Shown here: piece after piece, positions 17,942 through 27,052 of the stretch
How the letters are laid out: every line of letters begins with the position of its first letter
How positions within the stretch are numbered: the stretch's first letter is position 1
Origin: JACJYE01 sp964432875
Lineage (GTDB): Bacteria; Bacteroidota; Bacteroidia; Chitinophagales; Saprospiraceae
Reading direction: 5' to 3'
Length of the DNA: 64,000 nucleotides
Assembly: GCA_964432875.1 (NCBI GenBank)
Contig: CAYSPJ010000004.1
Span: forward strand, 1 to 64,000
The notes under the pieces: generated by a model
Told to the model about the DNA's origin: nothing
The model's database searches: none
What the model saw: only the letters and a program-made list of their open reading frames with translations
Translations under genes and position numbers: made by a program

Positions 17942-19480
17942 TCAATACCCCCTCACGACCCCCTCCGGGTCCTTGTCTCCTCCAAAATTATAAGGTGGCA
18001 GGCCATGCACCCGCAGTTCGTTGGCGGGAACAGGCAGATGGGCGGGGGTTCCGATTTGTAGGCTGCCCAAGGCGTCCAGCTCGTCGTGGGGGAGGCGGGG
18101 AGCAATGCGGCGGCGGTCGAAGAACAGGCTCATGGGGGCGCTGCCCAGCAGCTCGATGGCCCTTTCGTAGAAGAGAGCCTTTTCGATGACAGGGGGAGTG
18201 GCCGCGGCGCTTAGGGGCGGCAGCCCGCCGCGGGTATTGCGGGTTCCCTGGTTGAGCAGGGCGATGGCATCAGCAAGGCGGTTTAGGCGGAGGAGGGCTT
18301 CGGCTCTCAGCAGGGCGTTGTCGGCAGCCAGGAAGGCGGGCATGGGGCCGCCAGTGGCACCATCTCCGGCAAAGCTGGGGTCCGTGATATTGCGGTTGTG
18401 TTGGTAGTGTGAAAAGTGCCACTCCCCGCCGGCAGCCGGGAAAGCCTGATTGGGGAAAAACTTGAAATCGCTGAGCAGGCGTTGGTCGGTCGATTGGGCC
18501 ATGGAGTTGGACAGGGGCGGCTCGCCCAGCGATTGAACCTGAGGGTAGCGGGCCGGCTGGCTAGGGTCGAGGGCGGCGACGAGGCGCTGGTCTACCCGTG
18601 CCCAGAAGGGCCCCTCGCCAGTTTCGGCGAAGGCATAACGGTGGTAGCTCTGCCAGGAGCGCCCGTCGGCGAGGGGGGCGAAGTCGAAATTCAGGCCTCG
18701 CTCGGCACGTTGGAGCACTGCTGCCCAATCCACCTGGGCATTTTCGGCGGCGGTACGCGGCCATTGAGCCAGGAAGCGGGCGGCATAGGAGTTGCATAGC
18801 GCGATGAATTGGGCCGAGTTGAGGGTCAATCCATTAAAAGATGTGTGGATAAAGTCACCCCCGGCAGAGGCCGCCAGAGTGATGGCTTCGTCAAGCTCTG
18901 CCACGGCGGCTTGGATAGCCTCCTGGTAGGTGGAGAACTCCGCCATTTTATCCAGGCTGGTTTTCTGGTCTGCCAGGATAGCCTCGTCGAAGAGCAGGCC
19001 CAGGTAGCCCCAACTGAGGCCTCGCAACAGGTGGGCGCTGGCGCGAGCCGATTGGTCGAGCCCACCGCCATCGTCAATGGATATGCCCGTCTCCATGGCT
19101 GCCAGCACATCGTTGGCGTTGGCTACCGCCGACAAGCAGCCGTACCAGGGCGTTTCGGCAATTTTGCGGTACTCGCCCCCTTCTGAAGCCCGGTTGTTGT
19201 AGGTCTGGCGCGGCTCGACGCCCATGCGGCGGGCCCCGAAGTCATCCCAGGAAAGGCTATAAGCATCGGCGGCAATACCTAGCGAGAGGGCCGGGATTTC
19301 GCTATGTACAGCCAGCCACCAATCCAGGTAGCCGCTGTTCAGCACTGGCAAGAGGTCTTTACCGGCGGCGATGATGTTTTTGCGGGCGGGGGCATTCTGG
19401 TTGATGCTCTCCAGGCCCTCGCAGGCGGAGAAGAACAACAAGAGGGCCGTCAAACTAATAGGTATGGCAATGAATCGCAT
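17942..19480 (-). CDS. SusD/RagB family nutrient-binding lipoprotein
   Basis: A 512-residue surface lipoprotein forming the lid of a SusC channel. The signal peptide ends LFFSAC with the lipidated Cys20. The body shows the helical TPR-like scaffold of the family, with ASAHLLRGLSWGYLGLLFDE near 145-165 and the C-terminal LLRAEALLRLNRLADAIALLN. It ends in the usual family segment with FDRRRIAPRLPHDE and LPVPANELR. It is translated 12 bases after SusC, the standard SusC-SusD order. The ligand is not readable; no glycosidase or peptidase is in the operon. Confidence 0.93.
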   Translation of the reverse strand: MRFIAIPISLTALLLFFSACEGLESINQNAPARKNIIAAGKDLLPVLNSGYLDWWLAVHSEIPALSLGIAADAYSLSWDDFGARRMGVEPRQTYNNRASEGGEYRKIAETPWYGCLSAVANANDVLAAMETGISIDDGGGLDQSARASAHLLRGLSWGYLGLLFDEAILADQKTSLDKMAEFSTYQEAIQAAVAELDEAITLAASAGGDFIHTSFNGLTLNSAQFIALCNSYAARFLAQWPRTAAENAQVDWAAVLQRAERGLNFDFAPLADGRSWQSYHRYAFAETGEGPFWARVDQRLVAALDPSQPARYPQVQSLGEPPLSNSMAQSTDQRLLSDFKFFPNQAFPAAGGEWHFSHYQHNRNITDPSFAGDGATGGPMPAFLAADNALLRAEALLRLNRLADAIALLNQGTRNTRGGLPPLSAAATPPVIEKALFYERAIELLGSAPMSLFFDRRRIAPRLPHDELDALGSLQIGTPAHLPVPANELRVHGLPPYNFGGDKDPEGVVRGY

Positions 19481-19492
19481 CGGTTGATTTTT

Positions 19493-22400
19493 TTAGAAGG
19501 TTAATTGAAGGCTGAAAGTGAGCGTGCGTGGCAACGGCAAGTTAAAAGCGTCGATGAGGAAGAGGCTGGGGTCGCCATAAGGCGTGCGGGGCTCGCTGCC
19601 GCGGCCGCCGGCCTGGCGGTTGCTTAGCCGGTATTCATCTCGTCCAGCAGCGCTAACCTCGGGATGGAAGCCGGAGTATTTTGTATTGGTAAACAAATTC
19701 CGGCCAATCAGGCTGAAGCGGGCGCTTTGCACCACGCCACCAAAGAGCTTGTTTTGCAGCGTATAAGACAGGGAGGCTTCCCGCAGCATGAAGAAAGAGC
19801 CGTCTTCTACAAAATGCTGATTGGCGGCCATATTGTTGGCCAGGCCGTCGAGGCTGTAGAAGCCGCCGGCTAGCAAGGGATCAGCGCTCAAGTCCTCATG
19901 GCGGTCATAGGCGTACATCCACTGGCGGGTGAGGTTATACACATCGCCGCCTTTTTTCCAGTCGAACAAGGCGTACAAGTCCAACCCTTTAAAGCTGAGG
20001 AAGTTGGCGAAGCCCATGCGGAAATCGGGGTTGATATCGCCAATCGTTTGTAGCAAGGGGCTGCCGTTTTCATCGGTCAGCTTCACGGGCCGTTCGGCGG
20101 GCGTACCCAGCAAATCCTTGGGCACGAGATAGCCTTGGCTGTTGAGGGCATAGTCCAGCGGGTTGAGGTCGGCAGGCAGTTGTTCGGGCTGTCTGGCGAA
20201 TACTTCACCGACCATCGCTCCCAGGGGGGCACCTTCTTCGATGAGGAAAATAGAGGAATGCAGTAAACCCGGCCCGGTGGTATAAGCCGGCACATCTAGC
20301 TTTGCCACGCTTTGGCTCATGCGGCTGAAGGTGGTGAATAGGTTCCAGCGGAAACCTGACCGGCCGATGCGGAAGAGCTTGGCGAAATCGAGGTCCAGCC
20401 CGGCTTCGTAAATCTTGGCCTCCACGGTGCCGGCATTACGCCATTGGCCGGAAAAGCCGGCCGCTCCGGAAAGGGGTGCCAGGAGGATTTGCCCTTCGGT
20501 GGTCGCTTGCACATAGCTAAAATCCAGGCGGAAAGCCCGCAGGAAGGTAGCATCGGCACCAATTTCCAGCTCGCGGGTTTTGGCGGGCTGCAAATTTTCA
20601 TTGCCCAGGGTCTTTTTATTGGTGATGCCGCCAATAAGGTCGAAGGTTTCAAAGCGCTGCTCGTAAACCGGGCGGATACCGGCGGTGCCGACGGCAGCGC
20701 GCAGCTTTAAATCCTGGAAAGGCTTGAGGCGGACATCCTCGGTCAGGCGGTAAGCGCCGCCGAGGCGGTAATAGGTATTCCAGCCTTCTTGCTCGCCGAA
20801 GAGGGAAGACTGCTCTTGGCGCAGGGCACCGCTGAAGAAGTACTTCTGCTTATAGGCCGCATCGCCGGCCAGATAGAGGCTGTAGGCCAGCATTTCCTGT
20901 TGTTCGGAAGAGATGGAGAGGCTACGGCGGGCGTTGTCTAACGAGCGGATGCCTGCCACAGCCAGGTCTTCGCCGAGGGTGGCGTCAAATTCCCGGCTGA
21001 ACTGTTCGTACAGCATGCCAGCCCGGGCCGACGTAGAAAAACCGAGGAAGGAGCGTTGCACGACAGCGTCGAGGCTGGAAGTGAGGTAGTTGGTGGCTTG
21101 GCTGGTGCGTTGAATGCCGCCCCCGTTGCTGCCATCGGCCCCGGCAGTAGCCAGAGTGCCAAACATGCCCGGCGGGCTCGTGCTCAGGAAGCCTTTTTCG
21201 AGATAGTGTTCGTAGGTGCTTGCTGCGCGGTCAAGCGAAACATCATAGGCAAAAGTGAGCCAGGAAGTCGCTTGGAAATCAGCGCCAAAGCGCCCCATCA
21301 GGCGGGAGCGGGAGGCGGTTTGCTGAGAGTTGTTACGCAGGTAGAGCGGGTTAGTCACGCCAAAGCCAGTATTATCGATGTCCCAGTCGTAGGGAGAGCC
21401 ATCTTCCTCGTTGGCGGCATCGAGCCCGAACATCGGGGTCAGGAGCAAGGTGTTGGAGAGCAAACTGCCAGTACCGTTGGCATGGGGTTCGCTAAGGTTT
21501 TGTAGCGCGCTGCTGTACATCGAGTTGAAGTGGAAGCCGAGCTTGGGGCTCGCTTGGTGCCCCAGGTTGACCCGTAGGGCGGTGCGCTCGTAGCCATCCA
21601 TCCGCTGCAGGATGCCCTCATCGCGGAAATGTTGGCCAGAAGCCAGGAAGTGCGTTGTCGTTGAGCGGCTTTGTACCGAGAGGTAGTGCGAACGGAAAGC
21701 GCCATCACGGAAGAGTACATCTTCCTGATAGTCTTGCCGCCGGGGCAGCGGGGTACTATGCACCGCATCGGCAGTAGGGCTGCCTAGCACGGGTTGCAGC
21801 CCTTGTACGCTGATGATTTCGCGGTTGGTAAATTCATTGATCGGGTAGCTCTCGGGCTTGCGGGAAAAACCGAGTTCGTTGCGGTAAGCGATGCGGGTAT
21901 CGCCCACCTCTAGCCCTTTGCCATTTTTGGTGAAAATCTGGATCACGCCATTGGCCGCTTGCGAGCCGTAGAATGCAGCAGCGGCAGCTCCTTTGAGCAC
22001 TTCGATTTTTTCGATGTCTTCCGGGTTGATGTCCGCTAAGTTGGCCCCATTGAGGTAAATGCCGTCCACCAAAATCAAGGGTGCTTGTCCATTGGAGATG
22101 GAATTGGCTGCCCTCAACTGTAGGGCGATTTGGCCGCCGGCGAGTTTGGCTTGCAAACCGGCTACTTTGCCCTGAAGGCCTCCGGCAAAATTTGGGGCTG
22201 GAACTCGCTGGAAGAACGCTTCGTCCACCGAGCTGGCGGCATAAGGGAGGCTGTAAAGAGGCTTACCGGTGGCGGTGCCGGTCTGGAACAAGCCTATCTC
22301 CCCGCTATCTTCCGGCCAGAGCTTGACGTCCATTTCGGCGCGGCCCATGACGCCAAGCTCCAGGGGTTTATACCCGGCATAGGTGAATTCCAGGATAGGT

Positions 22401-22639
22401 GCAGCCAAATCAGTGAAAAAGCTCTGCCTTACGTTGATTACATAACGGCCTTCGGCATCTGTCGTGGTATGGTTGGAGCGCCCTTTTTCCTGTACCCTGA
22501 CCCCGCTCAGGGGCTTCCCGGCCGCCGCGCAGTGCACCATGCCCTGGATCGTAGCCTCCTGTGCCCCCAGCAGTATGGGCAGCAGGCTCAAGGCAGCTAA
22601 CAGAGGCCATCGGCCAAGTGTGTAAAAGTGTTTCCTCAT
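19493..22639 (-). CDS. SusC/RagA family TonB-linked outer-membrane transporter
   Basis: A 1,048-residue TonB-dependent channel. A signal peptide (cleavage near LLGAQ) is followed by a carboxypeptidase-regulatory-like beta sandwich at about 27-110. The plug comes next at about 125-235, with APLILVDGIYLNGANLADINPEDIEKIEVLKG, the SusC signature. The 22-strand barrel runs to the terminal LTFSLQLTF. No N-terminal secretin (STN) domain is present, so an anti-sigma-coupled signalling role is unlikely. It starts 40 bases from gap 2, so the operon's upstream part and promoter are not visible. Confidence 0.95.
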   Translation of the reverse strand: MRKHFYTLGRWPLLAALSLLPILLGAQEATIQGMVHCAAAGKPLSGVRVQEKGRSNHTTTDAEGRYVINVRQSFFTDLAAPILEFTYAGYKPLELGVMGRAEMDVKLWPEDSGEIGLFQTGTATGKPLYSLPYAASSVDEAFFQRVPAPNFAGGLQGKVAGLQAKLAGGQIALQLRAANSISNGQAPLILVDGIYLNGANLADINPEDIEKIEVLKGAAAAAFYGSQAANGVIQIFTKNGKGLEVGDTRIAYRNELGFSRKPESYPINEFTNREIISVQGLQPVLGSPTADAVHSTPLPRRQDYQEDVLFRDGAFRSHYLSVQSRSTTTHFLASGQHFRDEGILQRMDGYERTALRVNLGHQASPKLGFHFNSMYSSALQNLSEPHANGTGSLLSNTLLLTPMFGLDAANEEDGSPYDWDIDNTGFGVTNPLYLRNNSQQTASRSRLMGRFGADFQATSWLTFAYDVSLDRAASTYEHYLEKGFLSTSPPGMFGTLATAGADGSNGGGIQRTSQATNYLTSSLDAVVQRSFLGFSTSARAGMLYEQFSREFDATLGEDLAVAGIRSLDNARRSLSISSEQQEMLAYSLYLAGDAAYKQKYFFSGALRQEQSSLFGEQEGWNTYYRLGGAYRLTEDVRLKPFQDLKLRAAVGTAGIRPVYEQRFETFDLIGGITNKKTLGNENLQPAKTRELEIGADATFLRAFRLDFSYVQATTEGQILLAPLSGAAGFSGQWRNAGTVEAKIYEAGLDLDFAKLFRIGRSGFRWNLFTTFSRMSQSVAKLDVPAYTTGPGLLHSSIFLIEEGAPLGAMVGEVFARQPEQLPADLNPLDYALNSQGYLVPKDLLGTPAERPVKLTDENGSPLLQTIGDINPDFRMGFANFLSFKGLDLYALFDWKKGGDVYNLTRQWMYAYDRHEDLSADPLLAGGFYSLDGLANNMAANQHFVEDGSFFMLREASLSYTLQNKLFGGVVQSARFSLIGRNLFTNTKYSGFHPEVSAAGRDEYRLSNRQAGGRGSEPRTPYGDPSLFLIDAFNLPLPRTLTFSLQLTF

Positions 22640-22679
22640 CAGTGTATTGGTTGTTTGATATGGTGTTTGGTGTGTTATG

Positions 22680-22779
22680 NNNNNNNNNNNNNNNNNNNNN
22701 NNNNNNNNNNNNNNNNNNNNNNNNNNNNNNNNNNNNNNNNNNNNNNNNNNNNNNNNNNNNNNNNNNNNNNNNNNNNNNN
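22680..22779. other. Assembly gap of 100 Ns
   Basis: Exactly 100 Ns, placeholder for unknown length. It separates the 3' end of the secreted-protein gene from the SusC start. Confidence 0.99.
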
Positions 22780-24995
22780 GAAAGGCAGCCCCAGCTCCCG
22801 TCGGGCCGGCTGGCGAGGATGAGGTATTTGCCAGAGTGGAAGGCCTGTGCTACAAATTGGAAAGCCGGGCTGGCCTGGAGCTCTTTAGTGCCCGGAGCCA
22901 ACACCCACTCGCTACCATTTTCCGGTAGGTGGTAGAGGGTATAGCGGTAGCTCTTATCCTGGAAAGCATATTCGATCATCACCTGCTCTCCAACTCGGAT
23001 GGGCTTATTGGCAATGATGTGGGTTTCGCGGAAAATGCGGCAGGATTCAAACTTGCTGATGGGGAGGGTAGGCTGCTCGTAAAGAGGTGCTGCAGGCACA
23101 GTTTCGGCCAGCGCGCCAGAGCGGGTGGCCAGTTCGCCGCCAATGGCCGGATTGATGGCTGCTTCTGTTTCTTGGGATGCCTGTTCTTTTATACCCACGA
23201 GCGCATCGCTGGCCTGTGGGGTAAACTGGTCCTGGTAATCGAGGATCGCTTCGATGCCGTATTTAGGCCCTTCGCCGGCGATGTAGGCCGCTTTGCGGTT
23301 GCCATTGGGCGTGCGTACCACCACCTCGAAGTACTGATTGTCGGCATCCAGGTTTTGGAGGATTTCTGTAACGGTAGCACCTGGCTTACGGCCTTTGACC
23401 AACAGTTGGAGCTGCCCCGGGGTTTTGCCAGACCAGACGGAGTATTCGCAGCCATCTTCCTGGCAACATCGTGGGCTCAGCCACGAGATGTATAAAGGGC
23501 GGTCGGGCTGCGTAGGGCTATAAACCAATTGCAGGTTTTGAATCTGGGGGCAGTTGGGGTCGGTGGCTTTCACTTGTACCTCCTGGAAAGAATCTTCCAG
23601 CATAGGGTCCTCTTCGTCGAAGCGGTTCGGAGGGCTTATATTCGCCCCCTTAGCAGCCATGTTGGCTGGTTCGGGGTCTTTTTGCCAGCCCTGGCTGTAG
23701 CGCACGGGCTCGCTGGGCTGGTACTTGGCCAGCATTAACTCCCCGTTTTTACCATCATCGGCGGCCCGTAGCCAGAAAGAATACAGCGGGATAGGCTGCT
23801 TCAAATCAGCAGAATGGCCACTTACCTTCACTTGAATGGTGTGAATACCCCGAGACAAGTCGCGCTGGTCTAATTGGATATTGAAAGGGGCAAGCTGCCC
23901 GGGGGCAAGCGGCATATCGTCGAGGTAAATGTTGCGATGGCCAGGGTTGACATAACTGATGCTGGCTACCGGATTCCAGGCAGCACAAGCCGAACCAGTT
24001 TCCAGCAGCAGCGCCCCTTTGATGATATTGCCCTGGAGTTGAGCTTCGCTGAGCACATTGCAGGTGTCGGGCACTGCTGTCAACGGGAGCGCAGCAGTAC
24101 TGGGCGCAGCGGTGGAGGCCGGTTCGCTGCCGGCGATGGTAATAGCCGGGCCTAAATTGTAGATGACCGGGTTTTCGCAGTGCTCGCCCCAAGCGAGCAC
24201 CTGCAGATAATACCTGCCCGGCGCTAGCAGGCACAAAGGCTCGGTGCGGACGCCCAGCCCGGTAGCAGGCTGGCGCTTGCCATCCCGGCGGATGGGCTCC
24301 CAATTGCCATATTCTTGGCGGATTTCTACGCTGAACTCCCAGTTCCTGCCCACGCAATTATCACATTGGATTGAAACAGCCGGGCGGTTCTCGGCACCGC
24401 AATAACCAGCAGGTTCTACTTTGACAAACAGGCTTGGCGTCTGGCAAGGGGCAGCAGCCGGCTTGTCGTTACTGGATATTGGTTGGCTGGCTGGCTCGGG
24501 TGCAGGCGGGGTTGGCACAGCCTGGGGTTGAGCCGGGGTGCTGTCGGCCAATTTGTCTTTGCGGGGGAAGGTATAAAAATACCCCTCCTGTACCACTGTG
24601 GAGCTGAATTTCCGGTTGATGGCACTCGCATTGCGGTAGTCCACCCCAATCGAGTAAAAGTGCCGATCAGATAGGCCGCGGATCAAGATGGTGTCCTGTT
24701 GGCGGTTGCCGATGGTTTGCAGGCCGCGTGCCATCCGCTTGCTGCCCTCGCTCTGGAGGTTGGCACCGTGGTCTTTAATCCAGAAGGAAGCTTCCAGCGT
24801 ATTGATTTTGTTGTGCGTGAAGTGGATGGCCAGCTGAATCACGCCATCTTCCTCGGTCGGTAAGATACTAGCATAAAAGCTTGGCTCTTCGCGGTCTAAC
24901 AAGCCGTCCAGCAGTTCTCTCTGTGCATTTGATGTTGAAGGGGTCAGGCAAAAGCCCAGTGCTAATGACAAGTAAAGCGCAATTATTCTTTTCAT
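22780..24995 (-). CDS. Large exported protein of unknown function, 3' end in gap
   Basis: At least 738 residues with a Sec signal peptide (cleavage near SNAQ, residue 25). No catalytic family is recognised. A Pro/Ala-rich linker at about 150-180 (PAQPQAVPTPPAPEP) is followed by beta-rich segments that look like immunoglobulin- or fibronectin-type folds. One (LQLVYSPTQPDRPLYISWLSP) resembles fibronectin type III, with a nearby Cys cluster (RCCQEDGCEYSVW). The last visible stretch is YLILASRPDGSWGC, with the C-terminus lost in the gap. It precedes SusC on the same strand, so it could be a surface protein of the same locus; unknown gap length prevents calling an operon. The missing end could carry a T9SS signal. 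Confidence 0.65.
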
Positions 24996-25506
24996 ATTTC
25001 AGTTACTAAATTTTTTGATTTGTGAAATAGGCAGAGCCTGCCAATAACAGGCCCCTGATCCAGTTGCTACCGAAACGAGCTTACGTACAACTTTTCCGCA
25101 TAAGCCTGAAAAGCCATAGGGTGCAGGAAGTGATTTATGGTGTCCTATTTTCAGGGGGTGCCAGTGATTTATACCCAAGTACAACAAACCTGACTGCCAA
25201 TAAGAAGGGCTGGTGAATTGGAAAAACAACCAACTTTCAACGTTTAACCCGCCCGGATAACGATTGCACCGCTAAGATATTGCTTTTCTTTTATGTGTTG
25301 GATGCTTTATCCGGCCTGATTTCACAACGGGAGATGTTAAAGTTTATTAAATATTCAGGTGCCTGGGGCAAAACACAAGCCCAAACGCCATATTGGGTAC
25401 ATTTATTATATGTGGGCATGCCAAGGCGTGTCCAAGCGCTATTTGGCTTCATGGCTAGTAATTTTGAAAAGCTGATTCGGGCTTAGTTCATCGAGGCGCT
25501 AACCGA
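24996..25506. other. Intergenic region between the secreted protein and glyA
   Basis: About 510 bases. Two short open frames (near 24999-25229 minus and 25280-25486 plus) have no recognisable domain, no good start and no neighbour support. It should contain the promoter of the secreted-protein gene and the end of the glyA transcript. I see no clear consensus box, hairpin or RNA gene. Confidence 0.45.
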
Positions 25507-26796
25507 TTAAACGGCCGCCTGAGCCTCTTCAAAAAGGGGGAACTGCGCCATGAATTTGCTGGTTTCGCGAGCTATTTCGGCAAGTAGGCTGTCGTTCTCA
25601 GGATTAGAAAGAACGCGGTCAATCCAATCGGTGATTTTCAGGCAGTCTGCTTCTTTCAGCCCCCGGGTAGTGATGGCTGCCGTACCGACGCGGATGCCAG
25701 AGGTGACGAAGGGCGTCTGCGTGTCGAAAGGCACCATGTTTTTGTTGACGGTGATATTGGCTTGCCCCAGGGCTTTCTCTGCTGCTTTACCCGTGACACC
25801 TTTCGAGCGCAGATCGATGAGCATGAGATGGTTGTCGGTCCCGTCAGAAATGAGCTTATAGCCTTTTTCTACAAAGGCTTGCGCCATGGTATGGGCATTG
25901 CGGATGACCTGCTGGCCGTAAGCCTTGAAGGCCGGCTGGAGGGATTCGCCAAAAGCGACGGCCTTGGCAGCGATGACATGCTCGAGCGGGCCGCCCTGCA
26001 TGCCCGGGAAAACGCCGCTATTGAGGATGGTGGACATTTGGATGGGGCTGCCTTTCTTGGTCGTGCGCCCCCAAGGGTTTTCAAAGTCTTTGCCCATCAT
26101 GATGATGCCGCCGCGCGGGCCGCGCAGGGTCTTGTGCGTAGTGGAGGTGATGATGTGGCAGTGTGGCAGCGGGTCGTTGAGCAGGCCCGTAGCGATGAGG
26201 CCGGCGGGGTGGGCAATATCGGCCAGGAGCAGCGCGCCTACCTGGTCAGCGATGGCGCGGAAGCGGGCGTAGTCCCAGTCACGGGCATAAGCCGAAGCGC
26301 CACAAATAATTAGTTTGGGCTTAACTTCCAGCGCTTTGGCTTCTACTTTATCCATATCGATGATGCCGGTTTCCCGCTCGACGCCGTAAAAATGAGCATT
26401 GTAAACCAAGCCGGAATAATTGACCGGAGAGCCATGGGAAAGGTGGCCGCCGTGGGAGAGGTCGAAGCCGAGGATATGGTCACCTGGCTGCAAGCACGCC
26501 AGGAAAACAGCGGCATTGGCCTGGGCACCGGAATGGGGTTGTACATTGGCAAATTCAGCGCCGAAGAGCTCTTTCAGGCGGTCGATAGCCAGTTGTTCCA
26601 CTTGGTCTACCACCTCACAGCCACCGTAGTAGCGTTTGCCGGGATAGCCTTCGGCGTATTTATTGGTCAGGCAACTGCCCATGGCCTCCATCACCTGCAG
26701 GCTGGCAAAGTTTTCAGAAGCAATCAGTTCAATGCCTTGCTGTTGGCGGCGCTTTTCCTGTTGGATTAAGCTGAATATCTGTTTATCCTTTGACAT
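25507..26796 (-). CDS. glyA: Serine hydroxymethyltransferase
   Basis: A 429-residue cytosolic PLP enzyme that interconverts serine and glycine while charging tetrahydrofolate with a one-carbon unit, feeding purine, thymidylate and methionine synthesis. The family signatures are complete: ELIASENF, NKYAEGYPGKRYYGG, VQPHSGAQAN, LADIAHPAG, and STTHKTLRGPRGG, which carries the Schiff-base lysine. The length is canonical. It is monocistronic, with a promoter-like site upstream at 26883-26910. Confidence 0.98.
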   Translation of the reverse strand: MSKDKQIFSLIQQEKRRQQQGIELIASENFASLQVMEAMGSCLTNKYAEGYPGKRYYGGCEVVDQVEQLAIDRLKELFGAEFANVQPHSGAQANAAVFLACLQPGDHILGFDLSHGGHLSHGSPVNYSGLVYNAHFYGVERETGIIDMDKVEAKALEVKPKLIICGASAYARDWDYARFRAIADQVGALLLADIAHPAGLIATGLLNDPLPHCHIITSTTHKTLRGPRGGIIMMGKDFENPWGRTTKKGSPIQMSTILNSGVFPGMQGGPLEHVIAAKAVAFGESLQPAFKAYGQQVIRNAHTMAQAFVEKGYKLISDGTDNHLMLIDLRSKGVTGKAAEKALGQANITVNKNMVPFDTQTPFVTSGIRVGTAAITTRGLKEADCLKITDWIDRVLSNPENDSLLAEIARETSKFMAQFPLFEEAQAAV

Positions 26797-26882
26797 TTCC
26801 CGGTGTTTTATGGAATGACAGCCCAGCGCTACGAAGCAAAGCCTGGCGGCGCTATCGCATTAAAACGGTATTAAATTCGGCC

Positions 26883-26910
26883 CAAAAATACAATAAATCT
26901 GTAAAGCAAA
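26883..26910 (-). promoter_or_regulatory. Candidate glyA promoter
   Basis: On the minus strand: TTTG, 16 bases, TATTTTTG, about 87 bases before the glyA start. The -7 box is a full match; the spacing is one or two bases shorter than usual. Confidence 0.45.
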
Positions 26911-27052
26911 GCTTTAATTAAGTCCCGTAATATATCCCAACAGGGCTTATTTCCTCCCCCGCTCGAAATAATAAGTTGGTTTTTGCAACCCGGGTGCCTT
27001 TTTGCAGTATAAGGTAAGGATTATCCAAGAAAATCTAAAAATAGTCATATTG

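Noticed and set aside
22410..22679. Minus-strand extension of the secreted protein past gap 2
   Set aside because: It overlaps the SusC signal peptide in another frame and reads through Ns; the true end lies in the gap.
25280..25486. 68-residue frame before glyA
   Set aside because: TTG start, no domain, no neighbour or promoter support.
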